A stretch of DNA of 64,000 nucleotides from Saccharothrix violaceirubra (GCF_014203755.1 NZ_JACHJS010000001.1:4526001-4590000), one strand, 5' to 3'; counted from the first letter of the stretch, positions 42,573 to 51,687 are shown. Made by a program: numbers and translations. Notes: generated by a model from the letters alone, not told the origin.

Positions 42573-43398
42573 CTTGTGGCGCAACCTCTGCGACAAGGTG
42601 CTGCTCGAGGTCCGCGCGCACGCCGGGTGTCGGGCCACGGTCAACCCGCCCCGCCCCGGCGGGGTTCACGAGCAGACCGTCCGCGAACGCCGGGACAAGG
42701 TCCACGAGCTGCTCGATCAAGGTGTCGGCCTGCTCGACTGCACACGGCGCCTGGGCGTTGCCCTCGACACCGTCAAACGCTACGCCCGCATGCCCGAACC
42801 CCACACCACGCGCATCGCCCCCAGCTACCGTCCGACGCTGGTCGACCCCTACCGCGAGCATCTACGCGCCCGTCGCGCCGCCGACCCCGCGATCCCGGTC
42901 ACCCGCCTGCTCGCCGAGATCCGCGACTTGGGCTACACCGGCAGCGCCAACCTGCTGGTCCGCTACCTCGACCAGGGCCGCGCCGAAGGCGAGCGCCCCG
43001 TCACCACCACCCGCCACGCAAGCTGTCTTCTACTCGCCAAACCCGAGAACCTGCGCCCGAAAGACACGGAGTTATTGGAAAAGATCACCGCGGCCTGCCC
43101 GGAGATGACCACACTCGCCAGCCTGGTGCGCGGTTTCGCCGTCCTGCTGAAGCCGGCCGCGGGCAACGACGCGAAACTTACCGAGTGGATCGCGGAGGCC
43201 CGCGCCGTCGACTTACCGTACTTGCGCGGTCTCACCAACGGTCTGGGGATCGACCGGTCCGCTGTGGACGCTGCCGTGACCCTGCCCTGCCACAACGGCC
43301 GCACCGAAGGCGTCAACACCCGCACCAAAAGGATCATGAGACAGATGCACGGGCGCGCCGGATTCGACCTCCTCCGCCACCGCATCCTCCTACCCTGA
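42573..43398 (+). pseudogene. ISL3-family transposase, 5'-truncated remnant
   Basis: Starting directly at the right end of the IS3 element, one phase encodes LWRNLCDKVLLEVRAHAGCRATVNPPRPGGVHEQTVRERRDKVHELL and a helix-turn-helix (GVGLLDCTRRLGVALDTVKRYAR). It ends with CHNGRTEGVNTRTKRIMRQMHGRAGFDLLRHRILLP, the characteristic ISL3 C-terminus containing the last catalytic Glu. The N-terminal half with the first two catalytic Asp residues is missing, so the copy is dead. The IS3 element probably entered it and a deletion followed. Confidence 0.82.
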
Positions 43399-43545
43399 CA
43401 GACACCCAGCGTCACCACCGACTACGGGCCAGAGCCAAACGAGCGGTGTAACTCTGGTTGTGAAGGGCTACTTGCGTCCGGCGGCCGTCGAAGGCGATCT
43501 CGAAGGCGTTCCGGTAGTTGTCAAGTCAAGTGAGACACGTTGTGT

Positions 43546-44574
43546 CTATGGGGCCGGTTGTGGTTGGTCGAGGGGTTGGTTGATCCAGGCCACCTCGGGC
43601 AGCGCGGGTGGGCGGGGTCGGCGGGCGAATCGCTCCGGGTGTCGGGCGTGGGCGCGGTCGAGAGTGGCCTGGCGTTGATCGCGGATCCGTCCGGCGGTGC
43701 CGAAGTGCACCGAGGCCGGGGTGTGCATGCCGATGCCGGAGTGGCGGTGCTCGTGGTTGTAGGCCAGGAAGAATCCTTCGCAGAACAGGCGGGCGTCGGC
43801 GAGGGAGCCGAACCGGTCGGGGAAGTCGGGCATGTACTTCAGGGTCTTGAACTGCGCTTCGGAATAGGGGTTGTCGTTCGAGGTGCGGGGGCGGGAATGC
43901 GAACGCAGGACGCCGAGGTCGGTCAGGAGTTCGGAGACCGGTTTGGACACCATGGCGCCGCCTCTGTCGGCGTGGATCGTGTGCGGTTCGGTGCCGTTGC
44001 GGGCGATGGCCTCGGCGAGGAAGTCCTTCGCCAGGACGGCGTCCTCGGCGGCGGCGACCAGCCAGCCGGTGACGTAGCGGGAGAAGATGTCCAGCACGAC
44101 GTAGCACTTGTACCAGACGCCTTTGACCGGTCCTTTCAACGCGGTGATGTCCCAGGACCACACCTCGCCCGGGCCGCGGGCGGACAGCTCGGGCCGGGTC
44201 CGCGGCGGGTGGGTGGCGATCCGGCGGCGTTCGCGGACCTGGCCCTGGGCGCGGGCGATCCGGTACATCGTCGAGATCGAGCACCAGTAGCGGCCCTCGT
44301 CCAGTTCGCGCGCCCACACCTGCGGGATCGCCAGATCCCGGTAGGCCGGTGACGTCAGCACCTCCAGCACCCGGGCGCGCTCGTCGGCGTCCAGGGCCTG
44401 GGGTGGGGGTGTCCGCGCCGGCCGTGGCCCGTGGATCGGGCCTGTCGGGTTGAGGTGCCGGTAGTGCGTCGCCCGGGAGGTCCCGGTCAGCGCGCATGAT
44501 TTCTTCACCGAGAGACCGGCCGCGCGCAGTTCGGTGAACGCGGTCGTCAGGATTTGCGAGGCGGCGTGTCGTCC
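43546..44574 (-). CDS. IS3-family transposase OrfB of the second IS3 element
   Basis: The phase from about 44574 reads HAASQILTTAFTELRAAGLSVKKSCALTG and later the rve core with WSWDITALKG, HADRGGAMVSKPVSELL and NPYSEAQFKTLKYMP, giving the D, D and E catalytic residues. It lacks its own good start and sits -1 to OrfA, so it is probably made by programmed frameshifting near 44550-44590. The product end at 43546 is Pro/Gln-rich (WINQPLDQPQPAP). Confidence 0.85.
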   Translation of the reverse strand, partial: GRHAASQILTTAFTELRAAGLSVKKSCALTGTSRATHYRHLNPTGPIHGPRPARTPPPQALDADERARVLEVLTSPAYRDLAIPQVWARELDEGRYWCSISTMYRIARAQGQVRERRRIATHPPRTRPELSARGPGEVWSWDITALKGPVKGVWYKCYVVLDIFSRYVTGWLVAAAEDAVLAKDFLAEAIARNGTEPHTIHADRGGAMVSKPVSELLTDLGVLRSHSRPRTSNDNPYSEAQFKTLKYMPDFPDRFGSLADARLFCEGFFLAYNHEHRHSGIGMHTPASVHFGTAGRIRDQRQATLDRAHARHPERFARRPRPPALPEVAWINQPLDQPQPAP

Positions 44575-44987
44575 TCCGCGCTCCCGGACAGTTCCTCCAA
44601 GAGCGCGTGTGCTTTTCCCATGATGTCCAGTGCCATTCGGGTCTTCGCGAGATCGGAGGCGAGTTTCTCGTTCTGGCGGCGCAGTCTCTCCAGTTCGACT
44701 TGTTCGGCGGATTTCCTCGCCGGTTTCGTCTGGGCGCCGGGTTCGGCCGCCTGGCCGGTCAGGCGTCCCGCGTCGCGTGCCCGGGTCCATTCGATGATGT
44801 GGGAGGAGTAGAGGCCCTCGCGCCGCAGGATCGCTCCCTTCTCCCCGGCGGGGGCGTTCTCGTACTCGGTGACCACGGCCAGTTTGTAGTCCGGGGTGAA
44901 CACCCGGCGCGACGGACGTGGCGCCGGGTCGGCCTGGTCGTCGCGGGAGGGCCGGGACTGCTTGTCGGATGGCGAGGACACGGTCAT
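44547..44987 (-). CDS. IS3-family transposase OrfA of the second IS3 element
   Basis: This 146-residue protein has a disordered Ser/Asp/Pro-rich start and RRVFTPDYKLAVVTEYENAPAGEKGAILRREGLYSSHIIEWTRARD, a helix-turn-helix of the OrfA type. A coiled coil follows (SAEQVELERLRRQNEKLASDLAKTRMALDIMGKAHALLEEL). It should bind the IS ends and fuse to OrfB by a frameshift at its end. Confidence 0.88.
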   Translation of the reverse strand: MTVSSPSDKQSRPSRDDQADPAPRPSRRVFTPDYKLAVVTEYENAPAGEKGAILRREGLYSSHIIEWTRARDAGRLTGQAAEPGAQTKPARKSAEQVELERLRRQNEKLASDLAKTRMALDIMGKAHALLEELSGSAEDDTPPRKS

Positions 44988-45061
44988 CAGGATCTCCGAT
45001 CCCGCCCTCGATCATGAACCCACCCTCACACAGGGTGTCTCACGTAAGTCTGACCAAGAGG

Positions 45062-46114
45062 GTTCAGGGCGGGTTTCCAGCGCATGGTCCAGCGTTTGCG
45101 TCCGGTGCGGGTCGGATCGAGACTCACGACCGCCATGTAGACACACTTGAGCGCGGCCTGTTCGTTGGGGAAGTGGCCCCGGGCCTTGACCGCACGGCGG
45201 ATGCGGGCGTTGACCGACTCGATCGCGTTCGTGGAGCAGACGATCCGTCGGATCTCGGTGTCGAACGCGAGGAACGGCACGAACTCGGCCCAGGCGTTGT
45301 CCCACAACCGCACGATCGCCGGATAGCGGGCGCCCCAGGCGTCGACGAACTCGGCGAACCGCTCCCTCGCGGCGGCCTCGGTGGGTGCGGTGCAGACGGG
45401 CTTGAGGGCCTTGGCGACGGCGTCCCAGTGCTGACGTGCGGCGTAGCGGAAGCTGTTGCGCAGCAGGTGGACAACGCAGGTCTGCACGACCGTGCGCGGC
45501 CAGACCGTGGTGACCGCGTCGGGCAGTCCGGTCAGCCCGTCGCAGACCACCATGAGCACGTCGGCGACACCGCGGTTGCGCAGCTCGGTAAGCACGTGCA
45601 ACCAGTACTTGGCGCCCTGGCCGCCGTCGCCGGCCCACAGTCCGAGGAAGTCGCGGTGCCCCTCGACGGTCACGGCCATCGCCATGTAGACCGGTCGGTT
45701 GGCGACCTGCCCGCCACGGATCTTGACGTGCACGGCGTCGATGAAGATCACCGGATAGACGACGTCCAGAGGCCGGTCCTGCCATTCGACCACCTTGTCG
45801 GTGATCGTGGAGATGGTCTGCCGGGAGACCTCGGCACCGCAGACCTCGGCCAGGTGCGCGCTGATCTCGCCGGTGGTCAGACCCTTGGCGGACAGCGAGA
45901 TGACCATCTCGTCGACGCCGGTGAGGCGCTTCTGCCGCTTGGCCACGATCCTCGGCTCGAACTCGGCGTTGCGGTCACGCGGCACGTCGATCTCCACCGG
46001 CCCCACATCGGTGAGCACGGTCTTGGAGCGGATGCCATTGCGCGAGTTGCCCGTCCCGCGACCAGCGGGATCGTGCTTGTCATAGCCCAGGTGATCAACT
46101 GGCGCGGGCACCAA
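45062..46114 (-). pseudogene. IS256-family transposase, truncated at the 5' end and split by IS3
   Basis: The phase encodes DHLGYDKHDPAGRGTGNSRNG, VEIDVPRDRNAEFEP, IFIDAVHVKIRGG (first D), LMVVCDGLTGLPDAV (second D) and CSTNAIESVNARIRRAVKARG (E), the IS256 order. The first 50-60 residues normal for the family are absent: the coding match begins abruptly at about 46100 next to the Shedu gene. The C-terminal 15-20 residues lie at 43440-43511, beyond the inserted IS3 element. The copy cannot make a full transposase. Confidence 0.85.
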
Positions 46115-46124
46115 CCACGTATTG

Positions 46125-47522
46125 TCAAGAAGGCCTTGTCTCGCTGACCTCGAAATTCAGCGCCCGCTCCGCGCTGTCGAGCAGGTCGTCGTAAGTGAGG
46201 ACTTGGACGCGGCTGAGGTGTGCGTTGTAGGAGCGAAGCGTCTGGTTGACCTGTTCTCTGGTGACACCAGCGGGACACGCTCGATCTTGGTGGCCGATTA
46301 CGACGGTCCCCTTCGCACGTCGGTAGTCGTAGTCGAGCCCCAGTTCGTTGTGATGAACCGTCTGGAGGGTCGTTCCCATGTCGTCGAGGGAGCGAAGGTA
46401 GTTGATGCACTGGCTGACTGCCTCGTGTACCTCATCGGCCACGATGAGGTGGTTTCGATGTTTGCGGACGACCTTGCAGTCTGGCCCTTTGAGTTCCACG
46501 ATATGCAAGCTTCGGTCCGCGCAAACCAGTGGGATGTCGTACTGGTCCAACGGCATCAGCGTGCGCCTGGCAGCGATGCCGACGTACTGGCCGCCGAAAA
46601 CCCAATAGCTGGTTCCCAAGGCGTTATGCATCTTGGTCTCGGTGACATGGTCAGCCAAGGCCAGTTCGCGTAGCCGCGCCACAAGCTGCCGCCGATGCTC
46701 GATGACGGCGGCTTCAGCTGCGGACAGGCCCCGCGGTGTGGAGGTGATACCGAGGATTACCTTGCCGAGGTCGTCGCGTTTCGCCAACTCCCGCCCGAAC
46801 TCGACAGGGTCGAGAGCACTGTCCTCTCTCAGCTTCCTGATCTCCACGACTCGATCTGCGATCGACTGGGCGAATCGACCGAAGCCCATCTCGTCGCGCG
46901 GCTCGCTTACGGAAGGCTGGTCCGATGGCGTGGACGCCAGGTAGCAGATCGCGTCATACCTGCCGTCTTGGACGAGCCGCTCGAAGAAGATGCCGTACCT
47001 GTCCTTGTAGGAGGCCCCCTCGGGGAAGCCGAAATCATCCGCGAAGTGCCCGCGTCGGGTCTGGATGGGGCCTGCCGAGCTCTCGCAGTCCTCAAGCACG
47101 AAGCAGAGTGCCAAGCAGGGCTTGAAACCCGTCAATGCTTCAGGCTCATAGGGGCGGCCGAGGTTCACAGCGTCTCCGAGAATCTGCTCGACCCGGTTGT
47201 TGAAGTTGTTGCCGAAGGATGGGCCGGTGGCGGCCCTGAAGCCCACAGCGGCAACGGGAATCCCGTCCTCGACGACGACCAGATCCCACCTCCGAGGGGC
47301 AGGGTTGTAGGCGCCGGGGAGCGCTACAGGCTCGTCCCTGCGGATAGTCGATCGATCCAGGCCCGCACGGACGAGCTCGCTTTCGATGAGGCTCACCAGC
47401 GCTTCCTCCTGCCGCTCGCCAGCTCGCCCGCCAGCTGGTTCCGGCGCGGTCCACAACCGCATTCGCGACGCTCGCGTCGCCCAGAATTCGCCAAGCGCGT
47501 TCGCCGCAGGATGTGCAGTCAT
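46125..47522 (-). CDS. PaeR7I-like domain fused to a Shedu-type nuclease (candidate defence protein)
   Basis: ATG at 47522 follows AGGGGGCTCG. The 465-residue protein has two parts. Residues 1-250 resemble type II enzymes of the PaeR7I/XhoI family: ALGEFWATR, ALPGAYNPAPRRWDLVVV (D80), then GPSFGNNFNNR (100-110). The catalytic ExK expected just before that last motif reads G94-F-R96, so this domain should not cut. Residues 285-465 match Shedu (SduA/DUF4263): YWVFGGQYVGIAARRTLMPLDQYD, HIVELKGPDCK with E343/K345 intact, then VHEAVSQCINYLRSLDD. It is probably a nuclease whose sensor is a retired restriction enzyme. It abuts the IS256 remnant. Confidence 0.85.
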   Translation of the reverse strand: MTAHPAANALGEFWATRASRMRLWTAPEPAGGRAGERQEEALVSLIESELVRAGLDRSTIRRDEPVALPGAYNPAPRRWDLVVVEDGIPVAAVGFRAATGPSFGNNFNNRVEQILGDAVNLGRPYEPEALTGFKPCLALCFVLEDCESSAGPIQTRRGHFADDFGFPEGASYKDRYGIFFERLVQDGRYDAICYLASTPSDQPSVSEPRDEMGFGRFAQSIADRVVEIRKLREDSALDPVEFGRELAKRDDLGKVILGITSTPRGLSAAEAAVIEHRRQLVARLRELALADHVTETKMHNALGTSYWVFGGQYVGIAARRTLMPLDQYDIPLVCADRSLHIVELKGPDCKVVRKHRNHLIVADEVHEAVSQCINYLRSLDDMGTTLQTVHHNELGLDYDYRRAKGTVVIGHQDRACPAGVTREQVNQTLRSYNAHLSRVQVLTYDDLLDSAERALNFEVSETRPS

Positions 47523-47922
47523 CGAGCCCCCTGGTCAACATCGTCCCATCGGATCTTGTCTATTGTCTCCGATGTCGAGATCCCAGGTCCTGCTGGCCTC
47601 ACACGAGACAAAGCCGATGAGCCTTGGGAGCACGGTGTGGGAGCAGATTGGGAGCAGCCCCGCGTGTTGAACGTGCCGGAACGGTCCTCAATGGACCTGA
47701 ATAGGCCCGCGCCGACCTGCAAGAGTGCCGTTTTCGCAGGTCAGCGCGGTTTGCATGCCATAGTTCACACCGAAGAGGTCACTGGTTCGATCCCAGTATC
47801 GCCCACAGTGTGTTTTCACTGGTCAGACGGCTCGTCGATGATCTCATCGGCGGGCCGTTTGCGTTGTCGTGGGAGCAAATGGGGAGCACGGCATCGAGAC
47901 CACATTTCCGATACCGAAGTGG
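47523..47922. other. Intergenic region carrying a tRNA 3' fragment; no gene seen
   Basis: The 400 bases between the Shedu-fusion start and the truncated integrase contain no frame with coding bias. The tRNA-Val-like fragment at 47764-47806 is the only recognisable element. The stretch 47620-47760 has repeated GGGAGCA-type words (GGGAGCACGG, GGGAGCAGCC, and later GGGAGCAAAT and GGGGAGCACGG near 47870), which may be integrase arm sites. Confidence 0.4.
47764..47806 (+). tRNA. 3' half of a tRNA-Val (CAC) gene: attachment-site scar
   Basis: The segment starts in an anticodon loop (TTCACAC, anticodon CAC) and continues through the 3' anticodon strand, a T-arm (CTGGTTCGATCCCAG) and acceptor strand TATCGCCCAC. 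The 5' half (acceptor, D-arm, 5' anticodon strand) is absent. Such a tRNA 3' fragment next to an integrase gene is the usual trace left where an element integrated at a tRNA gene. It cannot make a functional tRNA. Confidence 0.75.
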
Positions 47923-48822
47923 TCACACCGCGTCCGGGTGCTCTTCGCGCTGGTTCCACCGCCACCCGCCGTCGGTCTCCCATCGGTGTTGCAGGGCCTT
48001 CAGCATCCTGGCGATCATGACGTCGGTCACGTGCGAGTAGTCGTCGTCGACGTCCTTGCGCTTGTGCCCCAGGCGCTCCAGCCGCAACACCCGCGGCACC
48101 CCCTCCTCGATGAGCCAGGTCTCGTGGGTGTGACGCAGATCGTGGAAGTGCATCTCCCGGTTCAGCGGCGCCCACCCCCGGGTCTCGTCGCCGGCCAGGG
48201 CCGAGAGCCAGACGCGCTGCCGGAAGTTGGACCGGCGCCGCAAGGCGCCCCGCGCTCCGGGGAACACGAACCGGGAGTCGGGGTTGCGTTCGCGATGCGC
48301 CCTCAGCTCCTCGGCCAGGAACGGCGGCAGGTGCACCAGGCGGGCGCTGGCGGCTGTCCTGGGCGGGCTGAGTTCCAGTTCCCGCCCGCGGACCTCGTGC
48401 AGGGCACCGAACTCCGGGTCCACGCGGATGCGCGGGTTGTCGTCGAGACGGGTCCTCGTCCACTGCAGCCCGGCCAGCTCACCCCACCGCATGCCCGTGT
48501 AGGCGGCGGTGGTCGTCAGCAGGCCGTCGTCCGGTTCCATTCTTGCCGCCAGCGCGTCGACCTCGTCGGTGGTGGCGTGCGGGCGTTCGGGTCGGGGGTC
48601 GAAGGTGATCCGCAGCTTCCGGCACGGGTTGGTTCCGATCATGCCCTCGCGGAACCGGAGTCCCACCGCATTGACCTCGGTTCGCCGCGATCGCTGCGCC
48701 TGCTTTCGCATGCAATACAGGACTGCTACGTCTCGACTGCTTCGGTGGTAGCAGCCGCAGCAGGCCAGAACCTCACCACCTCTGGCGAGCCACGGCGTCG
48801 CGATGTCAGGGGCTTGGCGCAC
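47923..48822 (-). pseudogene. Tyrosine integrase, catalytic half retained, N-terminus replaced
   Basis: The product keeps the catalytic residues: R in TGMRWGELAGLQW, HxxR in FHDLRHTHETWLIEEG, H in RLGHKRKDVDDDY and the nucleophile Tyr before SHVTDVMI. The family match begins near RLRFREGMIGTNPCRKLRI. The first 45 residues upstream of it (Cys/Arg-rich) do not look like the usual arm-binding and core-binding domains. The protein is therefore 5'-truncated and probably inactive in directed recombination. Its 3' end faces the tRNA-Val scar 117 bases away, as in elements that integrate at tRNA genes. Confidence 0.8.
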
Positions 48823-48838
48823 GACGAGCCCCGGCAGC

Positions 48839-49801
48839 TCAGGACCTCAGTCCCGAAGCCAGGTCGTCCGCCATCAGTTCGTCGCGCTGCTCCGGAGACA
48901 GCCACTTCGCATTGCTGCCCCTGGGTGTTTTCTCGACCATGAGGATGTTCTCGAAATTGTCCGCCACGTCTCGCATGTGACTGATCACCGCCACCAAGCG
49001 GCCGTCGCCCGCGTTGCGATGCGACTCGCTCAGCGCCTGATGGAGCGCGTTCGTGTCGAGAGTCCCGAACCCCTCGTCCAAGAAGAGCGCTTCGACGCGA
49101 CCTGCGCCTCGCGACGTGACCCCCACAAGCGCCAACGCGAGCGCCAGGCTGGCCAGGAACGTCTCGCCGCCGGACAGCGTCTTGACGTCGCGGACCTGCC
49201 CGGTGGTCGTGTCGACGATCTTGAACTTCGCGGCGAAGCCGAACCGGCCGTCCGTCATGGACTCGAAGATCTGGCTTGCCGTGCCGAGCGGGGTTCCCTG
49301 CCGGCGCCGCACGACGCTGTCGACGAACTTCCCGTCCGCGAGCAGCTTCACGGGCTCGTGGAGCCCCTCCACCACCGGACGCGCCGCGGCGAGCCGGGCG
49401 TCGAGTTCCTGGCAGACGGGAAGAGCCCGTTCCGCCTCCCGGCACTCGCGTCTGGCGGTCTCGACCTTGACGTTCGTGCTCCGGACGAGCGTCTCGAGGT
49501 GATCCTCGTCAAAGACCTCGACGCCTGCGTACACGAACGTGATCTGTTGTCGCAGTTCCGCGACCTCGGCCTGGCAGGCGTCCGCCTGCTGGAGGCACGC
49601 TTCGAGAGCGGACGCGACCGCCACGACCGTGTCACTGGCCCACGCCGAGTCGTCCGCGAGCGTGGGCTCCGTGCCTCGTCCGGGAATCCCCTCGCGGTTC
49701 AGCGCGGTAAGTACCACCGAGGCGCGCTCCACGAGCACGCTCAACTCCTCGACCAAGGCCGCTCTCGGTTTCTCGATCTGCTCGTCACGACCTGGGCGCA
49801 T
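48839..49801 (-). pseudogene. SbcC/Rad50-like ATPase, C-terminal fragment
   Basis: About 320 residues remain, ending in the ABC half-domain: TLSGGETFLASLALALALVG (signature), EALFLDEGFGTLDTNAL (Walker B, D-loop) and VAVISHMRDVADNFENILMVEK (His switch). Before it lie coiled-coil segments. The N-terminal Walker A half of an SMC/SbcC protein is missing and a helicase fragment follows directly upstream. It probably derives from a larger nuclease-associated or defence ATPase inactivated by deletion. Confidence 0.75.
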
Positions 49802-49923
49802 GTCGGGCCATCCGGTCGATCAGGTCGTCGACCTGCGCGTTGGTCTGAGCGACCACCATCACGGCCTCACCGCCGGCCGCCATTTCGGTGCTCGCGCGGA
49901 CGACCAGGGTCGACTTCCCCGGT
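49793..49923 (-). pseudogene. Helicase (SF1-like) N-terminal fragment
   Basis: A short phase without a start reads PGKSTLVVRASTEMAAGGEAVMVVAQTNAQVDDLIDRMARHAP and then stops. PGKST is the end of a Walker A motif, and VVAQTNAQVDDL resembles motif Ia of superfamily 1 helicases. It is fused end-to-end to the SbcC-like remnant, so a deletion seems to have removed most of two genes. Confidence 0.55.
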
Positions 49924-50104
49924 CATGAGGGGTTCTCCTGTCGGTCGGATCGCCGGGCTTTCCCGGGTGCGCACGGCCGGAACCCGCGCCGGGGAGGGCT
50001 GTCGGGGCCCGGGGACCGCCGTGCGGGGCTTCGCTGTCGGGGTGGGGGCGCGGTCGGCGATTTCATCCGCATGGCTGCGGCGGTCGCGCCGGGTATCGGA
50101 GCCG

Positions 50105-50896
50105 TCAGCCGCCGCCGACGACCGTCGCCTCGACCGGTTTCCGGTCGTCGTCGGAGCGGGACCGGCCCTTGTACGCCGCCAGGACCTCGTCGAGCGCGCC
50201 GTGCATGATCATCCGGCCCTCGTCCATCCAGATTCCGGTGGTGCACAGCTCTCGCAGCAGGTCGTCGACGTGCGAGGCGAACACGAGCAGGCCGGAGCGC
50301 CGGGCCAGGTCGACCAGGCGTCGGCGTGCCTTGGCGATGAACGACGCGTCCACCGCGCCGAGGCCCTCGTCGAGGATGAGGATCTCGGGGTCGATCGTGG
50401 TCACCACGCCGATCGCGAGGCGTACCCGCATGCCGGCGGAGTAGGTCCGCAGGGGCAGCTCCAGGTAGTCGCCGAGTTCGGTGAACTCCGCGATGTCGTC
50501 GATCCGCTGCCGCATCTGCCTGCGGCTCATGCCGAGGAACAGGCCCCGGATCATGACGTTCTCGTATCCCGAGACCTCGGGGTCGAGGCCGATACCGAGG
50601 TCGAACACGGGCGAGACCCGACCCACGATCCGCGCACTGCCCCGGGTCGGTTCGTAAATACCTGACAACAGGCGCAGGAGGGTGGACTTGCCGGCCCCGT
50701 TGTGGCCTACCAGAGCGACCCGATCGCCCTCCTTCAGGGACAGGGTGATGTCCCGCAGGGCTTCGACGATCGGGACCCGGGCGTCCGTGCCGATCTTGCC
50801 GCCGACCTTGCCGAGCACCTGTTTCTTGAGTGACCTGGACTTGGCGTCGAAGATCGGGAAATCGACGTAGGCGCCCTGTACTTCGATGCTCGCCAT
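50105..50896 (-). CDS. ABC transporter ATPase of the polysaccharide/teichoic acid export type
   Basis: ATG at 50896 (MASIEVQGAYVDFPIFDAKSRSLKK) gives 263 residues; an ATG three codons upstream is possible. Motifs are Walker A LVGHNGAGKST, Q-loop region IYEPTRGSARIVGRVSPVFDLGIG, signature TYSAGMRVRLAIG, Walker B PEILILDEGLGAVD and switch His in VFASHVDD. The D-L-G-x-G-x-[HD]-P-E-x-[ST]-G motif is characteristic of Wzt/TagH-type ATPases. No permease partner lies beside it. It is divergent from a TetR regulator across a palindromic operator. Confidence 0.88.
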   Translation of the reverse strand: MASIEVQGAYVDFPIFDAKSRSLKKQVLGKVGGKIGTDARVPIVEALRDITLSLKEGDRVALVGHNGAGKSTLLRLLSGIYEPTRGSARIVGRVSPVFDLGIGLDPEVSGYENVMIRGLFLGMSRRQMRQRIDDIAEFTELGDYLELPLRTYSAGMRVRLAIGVVTTIDPEILILDEGLGAVDASFIAKARRRLVDLARRSGLLVFASHVDDLLRELCTTGIWMDEGRMIMHGALDEVLAAYKGRSRSDDDRKPVEATVVGGG

Positions 50897-50930
50897 GCAA
50901 CGCACCGTCCTCGCTGGTCGACTTCACTGG

Positions 50931-50956
50931 ATGCGAATAGAAGTTATCATTCGCAT
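50931..50956. promoter_or_regulatory. Palindromic operator between the ABC ATPase and TetR genes
   Basis: ATGCGAAT, a 10-base spacer AGAAGTTATC, then ATTCGCAT forms perfect 8-base arms in an AT-rich island. Its size (26 bp) and central place between divergent genes fit a TetR-family operator, so TetR is expected to control the ABC gene and itself. Confidence 0.7.
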
Positions 50957-51021
50957 TAAGGCGGGTCGCGGGACCCGTCGATCGAGGGGCGGGCCCATGC
51001 GGCCCGCTGTCGGGAGGTAAC

Positions 51022-51687
51022 GTGCGATCGGTGCGCGGGCGAACTGTCGACGAGGGCTTTCGCCCACCACAGCAGGCTCGCAGTCGGGAGACTCTGCACA
51101 AGGTGTTGGCCGCAGCCGAGCACGTGCTGGCCGATCAGGGCATCGAGGAGTTCACCGTCGCCGCCGTCGCCGACCGGGCGGGCATGTCGGTCGGTGCGAT
51201 CTACCGTCGGTTCTCGGGCAAGGACCAGCTCCTCTACGCCGTGAAGGACCGCATGCTGGGGCTGCTGGAGGACGGTGTCGGCCAGGCGCTCCGGTCGCCC
51301 GCGCCGGGCCTGGCCGGGGTTGTCGGCGCGTTCACCCGGACCCTGGCCCATACCTTCGCGGGCCACCACCGGATCTTTCCCGAGCTGCTCGACGGCCAGC
51401 GCACCGACGGGCGCGATCGCGGCCTCCAGGCGCTGGCCGCGATCCAGCGGGCCTTCGTGGACGCCGTCGGGCCCTGTCAGGGGGAGATCCGGCGGTCCGA
51501 CCGCGAGACGGCCGTCCGGATGGTCTCCCGGACGATCATCGGCTCTTGCGTGCACCGCGCCGCCAGCTGCCGGTTCTGGCCCGACGACGGGACGTGGACC
51601 GACTGGGCCGCCGAGACGACCGACCTGGCGCTTGCCTACCTGCGCTCACCGGAGAGCGCGGAAGAACCGGCGTGTCTGGAGTTGTGA
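51022..51687 (+). CDS. TetR-family transcriptional regulator
   Basis: GTG at 51022 has GGGAGGTAAC upstream. The 221-residue protein has the canonical N-terminal helix-turn-helix (KVLAAAEHVLADQGIEEFTVAAVADRAGMSVGAIYRRFSGKDQLLYAVKDR) and a C-terminal ligand domain of normal size. It should dimerise and bind the palindrome at 50931-50956. The divergent ABC ATPase is the likely target, so a role in export of a cell-envelope or toxic compound is inferred. The ligand is unknown. Confidence 0.9.
   Translation: MRSVRGRTVDEGFRPPQQARSRETLHKVLAAAEHVLADQGIEEFTVAAVADRAGMSVGAIYRRFSGKDQLLYAVKDRMLGLLEDGVGQALRSPAPGLAGVVGAFTRTLAHTFAGHHRIFPELLDGQRTDGRDRGLQALAAIQRAFVDAVGPCQGEIRRSDRETAVRMVSRTIIGSCVHRAASCRFWPDDGTWTDWAAETTDLALAYLRSPESAEEPACLEL

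Larger units (their letters stand above)
43512..45061 (-). mobile_element. IS3-family insertion sequence (second type) inserted in an IS256 element
   Basis: The element is bounded by a 4-bp direct repeat, GTTC at 43508-43511 and 45062-45065. Removing it and one repeat copy rejoins the IS256 transposase phase (RWKPALN to AFEIAFDGRR), which fixes both ends. Subterminal inverted repeats share GTGAGACAC. Length is about 1550 bp and two transposase frames fill it on the minus strand. Confidence 0.8.

Noticed and set aside
40829..48822. The two integrase fragments are halves of one gene split by the IS cluster
   Set aside because: They lie on opposite strands and do not join into a continuous recombinase by simple removal of the insertions.
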